Assembly (NCBI GenBank): GCA_946402275.1
Contig: CAMIVY010000002.1
Location: 208,724-259,556 of the forward strand
Source of the DNA: an uncultured Prevotella sp.
Lineage (GTDB): Bacteria > Bacteroidota > Bacteroidia > Bacteroidales > Bacteroidaceae
DNA: 50,833 nucleotides
Direction of reading: 5' to 3'
Below the pieces are notes generated by a model that was not told where the DNA came from, did not search any database, and saw only the letters and a list, made by a program, of their open reading frames with translations. Shown here one piece after another: positions 25,616-34,879 of this stretch. The stretch's first letter is position 1. Every line of letters starts with the position of its first letter. The translations under genes and the position numbers were made by a program.

Positions 25616-27325
25616 ATGAAACAGGCAATACAGTTTCTATTATTATTTGCCGTACTGACCATAATAACGGTGGGCTGCACTAAGCCATACCGCAGTGAGG
25701 AGGCGCAAAAGCTGAAAAGCGAGTTGCACGATATGGCATTCAAGACCCCCGAGAAGGCATTTGCGCGGATAGACAGTGCTGAGCAAGTGGGCTTGTTCTC
25801 ATCAGCCACAGCCAACCTCATCAGGACTAACATCTACGGGCAAATGGGCCAGACGCGTTTAGCCATATTTTACGGTGAGCAGATATTGAACGTCCCTGAA
25901 CTGAAGCGTGAAGGTGTTTCCTATTATTCAGCTCTTCTTATGTTGAGCGGATGGCTGGAGAGAAATGGTGAATACGGGAAGGTCCTCCGCCTGTGCGATG
26001 AGATTATTGCTGATGTGGAGCATGAGCGGGAGCAAGGTGGCGGCATATCCGGTATCAGCGAGGAAATAGCTTTGCGGGTAAAATGTCGGGCGATAATCCT
26101 CAAGGGTGATTGCGAGAAGAATCTGGGGCATCCCGACAAGGCTGAGCTTTTTTATCTGGAGGCCATTGACATGATGATGGACGGTGTGACACATACCGAT
26201 GACTACTGGGTGATAGACCCCATGCTCATCGCCGTTGGGGAGGCGACTGAATTCTACCTAGAGCAGGGCATGCCTCAAAAGGCTCTGGCTTTGCTTGCTA
26301 AAGGCGACACGGCACTGGCCCGTCTGGACCGTTGTACAGACCGGCCCGAATACGTTTACCACATCCGCCACAACAACATCACCATCAACCAAGCCATGAT
26401 TTATGCTGCCAATAGTCAGTTCGACAAGGCCGAGACTCTCTATCAGAAGCACCGGAAGTCTGAAAATCTGAAAGTATATGACCTCGGTGCCGATGCCCGT
26501 TATCTGACTATGACCGACCGCTACGACGAGGCTGTCCGCATGTTCCGTCAAGCCGACTCACTCTATTTGGCACAAGGTAGTGCTATCACTACCGAATACA
26601 TCAAACACTATATGATGTACCAGTATAAGACCTTGCAGAAGGCTGGGCGACAAGCTGAGGCACAGGCCCTGTCCGACCGCATGCGCCAGTTGACGGACTC
26701 TATCCACATACAGGAGCGAAAGGTTGACGTGGAGCAGCAAGAGGAAATCCGCCAGAAGGAGATTGAGATAGCCAACCGTCGCCAGTCACTCACCATCCAC
26801 CGCATCATCCTCATTGCCGCCGCCCTGATCTGTCTGCTCATCGTCTATTTCCTATGGCGCTCTCATCAATATAACAAGGCACTCCTTGAGAAAAACCGCC
26901 GATTGCTGGCTGAGATAGAACAACGCGAGAGGGAAGAGCAGCAGGCTATTGAACAGTTGAAGGCAGAACCAGAGGATGTGCTCACTGCCGAGCAGCAGCT
27001 CTTCCGTCGTATCTGCGACCTTATGGACTCGTCAGACCGCATTTATACCGATGCAGCCCTTGATCGCAGTCGTCTGGCTCAGCTTCTCGGTACCAACGAG
27101 CACTACGTGACCGATGCCATAAGTGCTTGTACCAATGGCAAAAGCGTAAACGGCTTCCTTAACGACTACCGCCTGCGGTATGCTACCCATTTGTTAGTCA
27201 CCACGAAAGATTCTATTGCACTGATTGCCGAACTCTCCGGCTTCTCGCGCAGTTCGTTCTTCCGCATCTTCAGTGATGCCTATGGCATGTCGCCTTCAGA
27301 TTATCGTAGGGTAGCACGGAAATAA
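25616..27325 (+). CDS. TPR-transmembrane-AraC regulator 1 (kinase-free)
   Basis: 569 residues. The N-terminus is a signal segment ending in a lipobox-like IITVGC. Residues about 25-380 are helical repeats of TPR style (PEKAFARIDSAEQVGLFSS, NYGKVL-type pairs, SQFDKAETLYQKHRK, DRYDEAVRMFRQADSLY), presumably periplasmic. One membrane helix lies at about 396-415 (IILIAAALICLLIVYFLW), followed by a charged coiled coil and an AraC HTH at about 470-565 (DRSRLAQLLGTNEHYVTDAI, ALIAELSGFSRSSFFRIF). There is no kinase or receiver domain. The C-terminal third is almost the same as that of the regulator at 29562. It precedes the S41-type peptidase gene, whose promoter has paired direct repeats, and is probably its activator. 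Confidence 0.92.
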   Translation: MKQAIQFLLLFAVLTIITVGCTKPYRSEEAQKLKSELHDMAFKTPEKAFARIDSAEQVGLFSSATANLIRTNIYGQMGQTRLAIFYGEQILNVPELKREGVSYYSALLMLSGWLERNGEYGKVLRLCDEIIADVEHEREQGGGISGISEEIALRVKCRAIILKGDCEKNLGHPDKAELFYLEAIDMMMDGVTHTDDYWVIDPMLIAVGEATEFYLEQGMPQKALALLAKGDTALARLDRCTDRPEYVYHIRHNNITINQAMIYAANSQFDKAETLYQKHRKSENLKVYDLGADARYLTMTDRYDEAVRMFRQADSLYLAQGSAITTEYIKHYMMYQYKTLQKAGRQAEAQALSDRMRQLTDSIHIQERKVDVEQQEEIRQKEIEIANRRQSLTIHRIILIAAALICLLIVYFLWRSHQYNKALLEKNRRLLAEIEQREREEQQAIEQLKAEPEDVLTAEQQLFRRICDLMDSSDRIYTDAALDRSRLAQLLGTNEHYVTDAISACTNGKSVNGFLNDYRLRYATHLLVTTKDSIALIAELSGFSRSSFFRIFSDAYGMSPSDYRRVARK

Positions 27326-27348
27326 CAAAAAACGTCCATTTCATCGGT

Positions 27349-27386
27349 AAAAGTAAGCCTGGCAATTTCTGTCAGGCTTACTTTTT
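27349..27386 (+). terminator. Strong terminator after regulator 1
   Basis: A perfect 13-bp stem, AAAAGTAAGCCTG (27349-27361) with CAGGCTTACTTTT (27373-27385), and a T tract. Confidence 0.9.
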
Positions 27387-27394
27387 CTCGTTTT

Positions 27395-27449
27395 GAGACT
27401 CTTTTTTCCTATCGTGGGACTGTTGTTCCCTGAAGGCATCCTAATTTTG
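27395..27449 (+). promoter_or_regulatory. Promoter of the S41-type peptidase gene with two direct repeats 21 bp apart
   Basis: GAGACT at 27395-27400 (context TTGAGACTCTT) and GGGACT at 27416-27421 (GTGGGACTGTT) start 21 bases apart, followed by the -7 TAATTTTG at 27442-27449. The homologous region at 31326-31380 keeps the same spacing, so the repeats are probably functional. TTG (27423-27425) stands only 16 bases before the -7, suggesting activator dependence. Confidence 0.65.
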
Positions 27450-27496
27450 CAGACGAAATCAAACAAGCAATGCAAATAATAATTTAATTAATCACA

Positions 27497-29341
27497 ATGA
27501 AAAAGAATCTGATGACGTTTGCAGCCGGCCTTTGTTGCGTAATGGCAGTGACGATATTCACTGCATGTACCGACAACAACGACAACCCTACGTTGCAGCC
27601 GGAAACTAATCCCGATGATTTGACAGATTATACGGTGAAGATGGTGCCAGTGAACCGTGACGGCAAGGATGGTGGCACCGTGGCTATCCGCTTCTACGAG
27701 GACATGCCCTCAGTACCTTACATCTCTGTGGATGATTTCCAGAACATAGTGGTACCAGGTACGACGGTCTGCGTGACGAAGACTGGCACCGCTCTTTACC
27801 AGCTGACGAACGCTGGTGGCACGATGGTGGTGAATACCATTGACGAGACCTGCGCTTTCGATGATTTCATGAGCTTTACCAACCAGATGGATTTGGTGCA
27901 GCCGGGGATCGAGAATGTCTGCTACGATGGTCTGCCCTTCGTGCGCTTCAACCATCAGACGCTCAGCGGCGGTTCACCAGCAGTGACCTTCAACTACAGT
28001 TCCTACGGTATCAACCTGCGTGGTGACGAGAAGACAGCCTATTTCCCCTTTGCTACGCTGGCGGACCTCTATGCCGACCTTTATGGCCACAATGTCGCCT
28101 GCAACGGAAAGAAAGTTGTCTTTGCCAGCAATGACGGCTCTACAGGTGGAATCGGTGCCTTGGATGAAGATTTCCAGTTGGAGAATCTCATGAAAAATAA
28201 GGAACGCGCAGCCGATATGGCTGCCTATAGCTATGCCGAGCTCTGCTTTGTCATCGACCATTTCTACGGCATGCCCACCGGTTCTGACTTCGAGAAAGCC
28301 ATTCAGGAGAAAGGTCTGGACAAGACGCTCGAGGCAAATGCTGACGGACAGGGCGTCAAGCAGTTACTGCTGTCAACAAACACCGAAGACTATGGCGACG
28401 GCATGAACATGCTCTATGCCTACCTCTATGACCGAGGTCACACGACGATGTGGTATGGCACGTTCAGCGAGTCTTTCGCTGGGAAATATCCTTCGCTCTA
28501 CGCGCTCTATGACGAAAGAGTTACTGCGTCCACGAATACCAAAATCATTCAAATCTATAATGCGGCATTGCCGCAGCGCGAACAAGTCTTCGGTGACGAT
28601 AAGACTTACCACAAGTCAGGAAATACCGCTATCTGTCATTTCGATAGTTTTGCACATAATGACAAAGAGGCCTGGATAAATTACTATCAGGGCAAGGGTC
28701 CGCGCCCCACGCTGGCTACCAGTCCGAAAGATCCGATGGTCATCTTCCTCGATGCGCTGGAGCAGGCCGCCGCCGACCCTGAGGTGAAGAATTTTGTCCT
28801 TGACCTAAGTGTCAACACCGGCGGCTCGTCGGATGTTGTGATGGCTATGGCATCGCTGATGCTTAACCAGAATTCCTTCCGTGCCTACAACGTGATTACC
28901 GGTCAGAATACGGTGTGGTACTACGACGTAGATCGTAACTTCGACGGCAAATATGATGCCCTTGACAAGGACGTTCACTACGATCTGAATTTCTGCGTCG
29001 TCATCAGCCCCAGAGCTTTCTCCTGCGGCAACCTCTTCCCTGAGCTCTGCAAGGAGGCAGGCCTGCTCATTGTCGGCCAGAAGAGCGGTGGTGGCAGTTG
29101 TGCCGTAGGGAGCTATCGCACCGCTGATGGAATCTACTACAAGATATCTTCTGCACGTGGCCGCCTGTGTGATGAGAACTGGCAAAACATCGACGGTGGC
29201 GTCACACCGCATGTAGAAATACCGTATGCCAATCAATGGGTAGTCCCTTATGAAGGCAGAGATTATATAATATATAACTACAAGAACTTCTGGGACTTAG
29301 ACAACCTAAGCACCATTATCGGCAATTATTATAAACATTAA
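27497..29341 (+). CDS. S41-type (tail-specific protease-like) peptidase lipoprotein
   Basis: 614 residues. N-terminus MKKNLMTFAAGLCC with lipobox FTAC. Residues about 45-240 have no domain I recognise. The C-terminal half has the S41 (C-terminal processing peptidase) look: VKNFVLDLSVNTGGSSDVVM, CVVISPRAFSCGNLFPEL with probable nucleophile Ser509, and GLLIVGQKSGGGSC, which may hold the general-base Lys. I see no clear PDZ domain. It would cleave proteins or peptides at the cell envelope. It lies downstream of regulator 1, with a short membrane protein and regulator 2 after it. The first codons are shared with 31450, 32870 and 35096. Confidence 0.85.
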   Translation: MKKNLMTFAAGLCCVMAVTIFTACTDNNDNPTLQPETNPDDLTDYTVKMVPVNRDGKDGGTVAIRFYEDMPSVPYISVDDFQNIVVPGTTVCVTKTGTALYQLTNAGGTMVVNTIDETCAFDDFMSFTNQMDLVQPGIENVCYDGLPFVRFNHQTLSGGSPAVTFNYSSYGINLRGDEKTAYFPFATLADLYADLYGHNVACNGKKVVFASNDGSTGGIGALDEDFQLENLMKNKERAADMAAYSYAELCFVIDHFYGMPTGSDFEKAIQEKGLDKTLEANADGQGVKQLLLSTNTEDYGDGMNMLYAYLYDRGHTTMWYGTFSESFAGKYPSLYALYDERVTASTNTKIIQIYNAALPQREQVFGDDKTYHKSGNTAICHFDSFAHNDKEAWINYYQGKGPRPTLATSPKDPMVIFLDALEQAAADPEVKNFVLDLSVNTGGSSDVVMAMASLMLNQNSFRAYNVITGQNTVWYYDVDRNFDGKYDALDKDVHYDLNFCVVISPRAFSCGNLFPELCKEAGLLIVGQKSGGGSCAVGSYRTADGIYYKISSARGRLCDENWQNIDGGVTPHVEIPYANQWVVPYEGRDYIIYNYKNFWDLDNLSTIIGNYYKH

Positions 29342-29369
29342 AAGAGGTAAAACTCATCAAAAGACAGCG

Positions 29370-29558
29370 ATGCCTATGGATTTAACACTTGTCTTCACAG
29401 TTGCCCTTGCCGCCGCCATTATTGTAGTGGTGCTCGCGCTTGTGGTTATCATTATTTACCAGCGTTGGCGCATTGGCGACCAGAACGTATTCATCGAGCG
29501 CTTCATCCGTCAGATCGAAGAGCAGCGTCAGAAAATGAAAAAAGCAGGAATCTTATAA
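29370..29558 (+). CDS. 62-residue single-span membrane protein, copy 1
   Basis: Starts MPMDLTLVFTVALAAA; a hydrophobic helix covers residues about 7-30, then a basic and amphipathic tail (RWRIGDQNVFIERFIRQ, EEQRQKMKKAGIL). I do not recognise the family. It is almost the same as the 62-residue protein at 34880, which supports both as real genes. It starts 28 bases after the peptidase gene and ends 3 bases before regulator 2, so it is probably translated with them. A small membrane partner of the transmembrane regulators or peptidases is conceivable. Confidence 0.82.
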   Translation: MPMDLTLVFTVALAAAIIVVVLALVVIIIYQRWRIGDQNVFIERFIRQIEEQRQKMKKAGIL

Positions 29559-29561
29559 TTA

Positions 29562-31256
29562 ATGAAGTACAGGATATACATATTTTTTTTCTGTGCCGTG
29601 CTGGCCTTGATGTCAAGCTGTACTCATTGCACCGATACGAAGGCCGATGAAAGGGCAAAAGCAGCGTGGCAGCGGTATTACGAAGCCTACGGTGCCAAGA
29701 ACCTAAACCGTGCCCTGGCCGTCATCGACAGCATGGAGGCGGAGAAGATAGTCAGTACGCCAAAGGCCGACCATCTGCGTGGACTCGTCTATGACCAAGG
29801 CTGGCAGATGAAGATAGCAGAGCATTTCTATAAGAAGTCTTATCAAGGCTATGCCTTAGACCCTTCCCAGGATTGGGGCACCTATTCCGATGTGGGCTAT
29901 CGTTGGACATGCTTGAGTTTTCGTCGTGGCGACACTGAAGGCGCGCTGAGCATTATCACCGAACTGCTGCACCAAGCGAAGGAAAACGAGGCATTCCCCA
30001 AAAATCAAGAGTCTGCTTTGCTGATGCTCATGGCGGATATCCAGCTGCAGTTGCACCAGTTTCATGAAGCACAGCTCACAGGACAGAAAGCCTACGAGGC
30101 AGAAGTGGAAAATGCCAAGCATGAGAGCCGGAAAGGTTGGGGTATGGCCTGGGCCTGTATGAACATATCCACTATTCACCACACATCAGGAGACATCGAA
30201 GGAGCTTTAGTATGGATAGACCGTTGTGCACAAGGGCTTGCCCTCGCCGAGCAAGAGCATGACGACTCGCTGTTGATTGAGGAATGGAAAGGCCATGTTG
30301 CACTCCGGCGGGCTTTGCTCTTACAAGAATCTGGTCATGCTGCCGAGGCTTCCGCCACTTATGCCGCTATACCCCGTAGCCGTCTGATGGAGCCCAATGC
30401 CTATACCGAGGCGGCCGACTACCTGATGGCTGCTGGTCGCTATGGTGAGGCAGCTTACTGGTATGAACAGATTGACAGTACCTATCTGGCTACCGACGGC
30501 GCCAAGATGACATTCGACAACATCGCAACACGTCTCTCTCCCCGATACACGGCCTACCGCAAGGCTGGGCGCAACGCCGACGCGCTGGTACTTGCCGACA
30601 GCGTCAGCGCAGCCATCGATTCTGCCCTCGTCTGGCAGAAGCAAAACGATGTGGCCGAACTGGCAGTAATCTACCAGACCCATGAGAAGGAACTGGCCCT
30701 GAGCGATGCCAAAAGCGAGACTCGTATCCATCGTGTGCTGCTTGTCGCTGCCTTCCTTGTCATCCTGCTCATAGGCTACCTGTTCTGGCGTACGCGAAAA
30801 TATAATAAGGAACTCCTTGACAAAAACCGCCGCCTGCTGCTCGAGAAAGAACAGCGCGAACGGGAAGAACAGCAGGCCATCGTGCAGTTAAAAGCTGAAC
30901 CCCAAGAAAAGCTGACAGCCAATCAGCAGCTCTTCTGCCGTATCTGCGACCTCATGGAATCGTCAGACCACATCTACACCGATGCCGACCTTGACCGCAG
31001 TCGTCTGGCGCAGCTTCTCGGTACCAACGAGCACTACGTGACCGATGCCATCAGTGCTTGCACCAATGGCAAAAGCGTTAACGGTTTCCTCAATGAGTAC
31101 CGTCTGCGGTATGCTACCCACTTGTTGGCCACCACGAAAGACTCAATTGCACTGATTGCCGAACTCTCCGGCTTCTCGCGTAGTTCGTTCTTCCGCATCT
31201 TCAGCGATGCCTACGGTATGTCGCCCTCAGATTATCGTAAGGCAGCACGGAAATAA
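29562..31256 (+). CDS. TPR-transmembrane-AraC regulator 2 (kinase-free)
   Basis: 564 residues, paralogue of the product of 25616. Signal/lipobox LMSSC at about residue 20, then helical TPR-style repeats (NLNRALAVIDSME, GDTEGALSIITELLHQA, HQFHEAQLTGQKAYEAE, GRYGEAAYWYEQIDSTY). Membrane helix at about 391-410 (VLLVAAFLVILLIGYLFW), charged linker (REREEQQAIVQLKAEP), AraC HTH at about 465-560. The sensor halves of the two regulators are only weakly alike while the HTH halves are nearly the same, so the two may bind similar DNA but respond to different signals. It precedes an operon of exported proteins whose promoter has the matching paired repeat. Confidence 0.92.
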   Translation: MKYRIYIFFFCAVLALMSSCTHCTDTKADERAKAAWQRYYEAYGAKNLNRALAVIDSMEAEKIVSTPKADHLRGLVYDQGWQMKIAEHFYKKSYQGYALDPSQDWGTYSDVGYRWTCLSFRRGDTEGALSIITELLHQAKENEAFPKNQESALLMLMADIQLQLHQFHEAQLTGQKAYEAEVENAKHESRKGWGMAWACMNISTIHHTSGDIEGALVWIDRCAQGLALAEQEHDDSLLIEEWKGHVALRRALLLQESGHAAEASATYAAIPRSRLMEPNAYTEAADYLMAAGRYGEAAYWYEQIDSTYLATDGAKMTFDNIATRLSPRYTAYRKAGRNADALVLADSVSAAIDSALVWQKQNDVAELAVIYQTHEKELALSDAKSETRIHRVLLVAAFLVILLIGYLFWRTRKYNKELLDKNRRLLLEKEQREREEQQAIVQLKAEPQEKLTANQQLFCRICDLMESSDHIYTDADLDRSRLAQLLGTNEHYVTDAISACTNGKSVNGFLNEYRLRYATHLLATTKDSIALIAELSGFSRSSFFRIFSDAYGMSPSDYRKAARK

Positions 31257-31286
31257 CAAAAAACGTCCATTTCATCGGGATTTTTT

Positions 31287-31316
31287 AGCCTGGCAATTTC
31301 TGTCAGGCTTACTTTT
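31287..31316 (+). terminator. Degraded copy of the regulator terminator
   Basis: AGCCTG (31287-31292) pairs with CAGGCT (31304-31309) before TTACTTTTT; the outer half of the left arm present in the 27349 copy has been replaced by a T tract, leaving a 6-bp stem. Termination is probably weaker than after regulator 1. Confidence 0.5.
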
Positions 31317-31325
31317 TCCCGTTTT

Positions 31326-31380
31326 GAGACTCTTTTTTCCTACCATGAGACTATTGTTTTCTGAAGACAACCTAATTTTG
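31326..31380 (+). promoter_or_regulatory. Promoter of the second effector operon with two GAGACT repeats 21 bp apart
   Basis: GAGACT starts at 31326 (TTGAGACTCTT) and 31347 (ATGAGACTATT), then TAATTTTG at 31373-31380. Spacing between repeats, and from repeat to -7, is the same as at 27395-27449. Confidence 0.65.
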
Positions 31381-31449
31381 CAATCGAAATCAAACATCAA
31401 CGCAAATGAGAATTAAATAACTATATTATTCATCTTTAAATTAATCACA

Positions 31450-32292
31450 ATGAAAAAGAATCTGATGACGCTCGCAGCCGTCCTTTGCTGCGCAATGACC
31501 GTGACAATGAGCCTCACATCGTGCTCACAGAGTGATAACTCAGTTGACCCACAGCCTGAAAAGCAAGTTCTTATGGCCGATGTCGTAACGTTGAATGTAG
31601 GTCCCCATGCACTCTACAAGCTTGGCACCAAGGAGGTGTTGCCCATCTACGTTGCCGTTAACAGCGCTTACAAGGACGAGAAGGGCGATACCCGGTTCTA
31701 CGACCTTTCTAAAGTTATTGACGTAAAGATAGATGAAGAGATGTTCGATGTAGATGCCAGTCATATGGCTGAAAACGGCTACATCAAGTTGACGCCCAAC
31801 CCTACACATCCAGGCACCCAGGAAATGCTGGAGGATGTAGAGATCTATGGAGCCTATGTATGGGGAAGGGATGTAACCATTACGCTGACAAACACCGATG
31901 GCGAGAAACTGGCGACTGACCTTCACCTTTCTTATATGCCTAAAAACGAACAGAAAGAGGTGTTGACCATCAAAAAGTCTGATTTGAACGAGAATAATGA
32001 ACTGATACTGAACCCTTCTGTCATTGCTCAGTTCGGTCTTGCAGAGTGGCCTAATACGAGAACTGGTGATAGCAAATGGTGGGATGCACTTGATGTAATC
32101 GATATACGATTAACAGACGACTTTAAAATGCTCATTAAGACTGATGGTGCCGTCACCGATCCCAACGACCCCATCAAGGTGACTCTGATCTTTAACCGCG
32201 TACTCACTGGAAGTCCACTGCCAGAGCTTCCTGAAGGCGAGGGCCTGATGGTGAACTTCCGTTACGACTTGGAACTGAACATTACTGAATAA
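31450..32292 (+). CDS. Lipoprotein of unknown function
   Basis: 280 residues. N-terminus MKKNLMTLAAVLCCAMTVTM with lipobox SLTSC. The mature part looks beta-rich (VVTLNVGPHALYKLGTKEVLPIYVAVNSAY, VTITLTNTDGEKLATDLHLSYMP, IKVTLIFNRVLTGS). No family recognised. First gene of the operon under the paired-repeat promoter; 21 bases separate it from the next gene. Confidence 0.8.
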   Translation: MKKNLMTLAAVLCCAMTVTMSLTSCSQSDNSVDPQPEKQVLMADVVTLNVGPHALYKLGTKEVLPIYVAVNSAYKDEKGDTRFYDLSKVIDVKIDEEMFDVDASHMAENGYIKLTPNPTHPGTQEMLEDVEIYGAYVWGRDVTITLTNTDGEKLATDLHLSYMPKNEQKEVLTIKKSDLNENNELILNPSVIAQFGLAEWPNTRTGDSKWWDALDVIDIRLTDDFKMLIKTDGAVTDPNDPIKVTLIFNRVLTGSPLPELPEGEGLMVNFRYDLELNITE

Positions 32293-32313
32293 ACCAACCA
32301 TCAATCTACCATT

Positions 32314-32868
32314 ATGAATATTAGAAAGACTTTTGGGCTGGCGCTGACATTGATGTGCGCCTTGGTGATGACTTCAGTATTTACTGCCTGCGGTGGCGAC
32401 GATGCCACCTCAGGCACTCCCGGCGGCGACGACAACAAGCCGGTGGCTGCAGTGATGGATGTAACCTTGACCGTAGGCGCTGACATGTTCAAGTATCTCA
32501 ACCTCACCGTCGACTATTACGATGCCGACGGCAAGGTACAGAGCGAGCTGATGACAGCGAGCAAGTGGACGAAGACGGTACAGGCCAAGCTGCCAGCAAC
32601 CCTCGGTGTTCGTCTGAAATGCAGTCTGAAGGACGGTGTCGACCCTGCCAGCATTGATTTGTTCAGCACCCAACATGGCATCACCTACGGCTTCTATAGT
32701 ATAGATGCCAGTGGCAAGCACTCAGGCGTGGTTACTAACGCGTCTTCAGGGGGAACCAGTATTTATGGCAGTCAAATACCAGAATGGCTCCAGAAAGATG
32801 CTGGCAATCTAATAAAGATCCTTTATGCCTACGATACTAACGGCAATCCTACAAAAATAAGCTGGTAA
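32314..32868 (+). CDS. Small lipoprotein of unknown function
   Basis: 184 residues. Signal peptide with lipobox FTACGG, followed by a Gly/Asp-rich linker (DDATSGTPGGDDN) and a beta-rich domain of about 135 residues (VMDVTLTVGADMFKYLNLTVDYYDADGK). Its leader (MNIRKTFGLALTLMCALVM) is unlike the MKKNLMT leaders of its neighbours. It ends one base before the M13 peptidase gene, so translation is probably coupled. Family not recognised. Confidence 0.8.
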   Translation: MNIRKTFGLALTLMCALVMTSVFTACGGDDATSGTPGGDDNKPVAAVMDVTLTVGADMFKYLNLTVDYYDADGKVQSELMTASKWTKTVQAKLPATLGVRLKCSLKDGVDPASIDLFSTQHGITYGFYSIDASGKHSGVVTNASSGGTSIYGSQIPEWLQKDAGNLIKILYAYDTNGNPTKISW

Positions 32869-32869
32869 T

Positions 32870-34873
32870 ATGAAAAAGAATCTAATGACGCTTGCAGCAG
32901 TCCTTTGCTGCATGATTTCTACGACGGTGCTTACGTCGTGTTTTGACAATGTGGACAATCCTACACCTCAGGAGCCCACGATGATTGACCCTGTTGCCGA
33001 CATCTATCTTCACGACGATGATATGGACCGTAGCGTACGTCCTGGCGACTCCTTCTATCATTTTGCCAATGGCAGCTGGATCAAGAGTCATGACCCGAAG
33101 GATGTAAGCTGGATAACCGAAGGCATGGAGTATATCAATTCGATTGCGCAGAATGCCCTGATCAACAGCGAAGACCCGCAAGTCAAACACCTTGTCAGCA
33201 ATCTTCTCGGCACGCCCGATGCCAATAAGGAGATGGCTGCCATCGACAAGGTGCTGAGTGTTATGTTAGACGAGAATGGCAATCTCGACGTCCTAAGAGG
33301 ATGGGGCATCCTGTCCGACATGGGCTATTCCACTCCCATAGCACGTGTCATAAACCCTCAAAACAACTTGTTCTATTACGTCATAACGGTTGGTGCCAAC
33401 AGTTTAGAGCAGGAGATTAGAAAAGCCAACGATACGAATCTGTTGCGTCACTATATGAGGAGTTGTCTCACACCGTTTGTCGCAGACCCCAGCCAGTTGG
33501 ACGATTGGGTTGACAAGGTGATGGATCTGGCCAACAAGGCCTGGGCCGTCAACAACCCCCAACTTACTGGTTCTCTCATGGAGCGTTTGCAAGGCGACAG
33601 ACTGCCTCAATATGCCCTTGCCAAGGCCATGAAGGGGCATCGTGCAGGCACAATAGATTTCAGTCTGGAAAAGTTGGTTGAGTCATACCATCTGGATCTC
33701 ACTCGCGACAAGATAGACAGCAAGCCTTCTTCTTTCTTCGAAGAGCTTGCCAATCAGGATCCTGCTTTGCTCTTAATGTACACTGCCTATAATGTCATGA
33801 TGGAAAACTACTTCTTCATGATTGGTTTCCATCAGATTGACGTCAGCAAGAATCTTGCTACAATACATAGCTTCATCAAGACTGCGGTTCCAGTGTTCAT
33901 CAACACCGCTGAGGCCGAGGCTTTTGCTCCCGTTGTCAACCAGGAGGAGTGTCTGGCCGATCTGGAGCGTCTGCGTGGCAAGATGTCGCAGCGCATCCAG
34001 AATCTCGACTGGATGAGCGACGCCACCAAGGAGGCTGCGCAGCAGAAGTTGCAGAAGATGCAATTCTATGCCGGTGTGCCTGAAAATCTGATTGGGAAGG
34101 GTGCCTTCAACCTTACGGGTGAAACTTTGCTCGAAGACGTGATACAGGCCCGTACCCAATGCACCGCATTGGCTAATTCTTATCTCGGCAAGCATACTTA
34201 CGGATACCTGCCCGACTATATTCTCCTGAGTTTTCCGCTGAGCCGCTTCAATGCCTCCTATGCGTCCACCTTCAACGGTGTCTATATCTTCCCTGCATTC
34301 TGCTCTAAGGTCATGTATCCCCAGTCCGATGACGAGGAGGATATGTTGCGCCGCTATGCCACATTCTATGTCTTTGCCCATGAGTTGTGTCACGGATTCG
34401 ACTCCAACGGCTCTCAGTACGATGGCGAAGGCTATATTAGAGACTGGTGGGCTCCTTCCGACAAGCAGCAGTTCGAGGTTAAGAAACAGCAGATGGTCGA
34501 CCGCTTCAACGAGCTGTGGGCCTACGAGGGTCAGCATGCCAATGGCTTGATGACGCTGGGCGAGAACATGGCCGACTTCGGCGGAACCCGTCTGGCCTTC
34601 GAACTCTTCAAAGACCTGATGATAGAGAAGGGCTATTATGGCGAGTCTCTGAAGCACATGCTCCGCGAATATTTCCTGCACTATGCCCAGGTTTGGAAGG
34701 AAGAAGACAGAGGTACCGAGGGCTATAGACAACAGTATCTGACCGACGTCCATTCTGCCTCTTTCAACCGCATCAACGGTATAGCTCGACTCATGGACGA
34801 GTGGTACGACCTGTTCCAGGTGAAGAGTGGCGACATCTATGTTGCTCCCGCCGACCGTCCATACATCTGGTAA
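32870..34873 (+). CDS. M13-family (neprilysin/PepO-like) zinc metallopeptidase lipoprotein
   Basis: 667 residues; leader MKKNLMTLAAVLCC with lipobox LTSC. The zinc site is HELCH (His504, Glu505, His508) with third ligand Glu565 in GENMADFGG; family consensus is HExxH plus ENxAD. NASYASTFNGVYIFPA matches the substrate-binding N-A-x-Y region of M13 enzymes, and the N-terminal DSFYHFANGSWIK is also characteristic. M13 members cleave oligopeptides. The lipid anchor puts it on an envelope face. The Cys inside HELCH and the C-terminal end DRPYIW differ from typical members, so details of activity may differ. Confidence 0.92.
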   Translation: MKKNLMTLAAVLCCMISTTVLTSCFDNVDNPTPQEPTMIDPVADIYLHDDDMDRSVRPGDSFYHFANGSWIKSHDPKDVSWITEGMEYINSIAQNALINSEDPQVKHLVSNLLGTPDANKEMAAIDKVLSVMLDENGNLDVLRGWGILSDMGYSTPIARVINPQNNLFYYVITVGANSLEQEIRKANDTNLLRHYMRSCLTPFVADPSQLDDWVDKVMDLANKAWAVNNPQLTGSLMERLQGDRLPQYALAKAMKGHRAGTIDFSLEKLVESYHLDLTRDKIDSKPSSFFEELANQDPALLLMYTAYNVMMENYFFMIGFHQIDVSKNLATIHSFIKTAVPVFINTAEAEAFAPVVNQEECLADLERLRGKMSQRIQNLDWMSDATKEAAQQKLQKMQFYAGVPENLIGKGAFNLTGETLLEDVIQARTQCTALANSYLGKHTYGYLPDYILLSFPLSRFNASYASTFNGVYIFPAFCSKVMYPQSDDEEDMLRRYATFYVFAHELCHGFDSNGSQYDGEGYIRDWWAPSDKQQFEVKKQQMVDRFNELWAYEGQHANGLMTLGENMADFGGTRLAFELFKDLMIEKGYYGESLKHMLREYFLHYAQVWKEEDRGTEGYRQQYLTDVHSASFNRINGIARLMDEWYDLFQVKSGDIYVAPADRPYIW

Positions 34874-34879
34874 CCAACA

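Noticed and set aside
33773..34753. 326-codon minus-strand open frame
   Set aside because: Antisense to the M13 peptidase region that encodes HELCH and GENMAD; a shadow of its codon bias.
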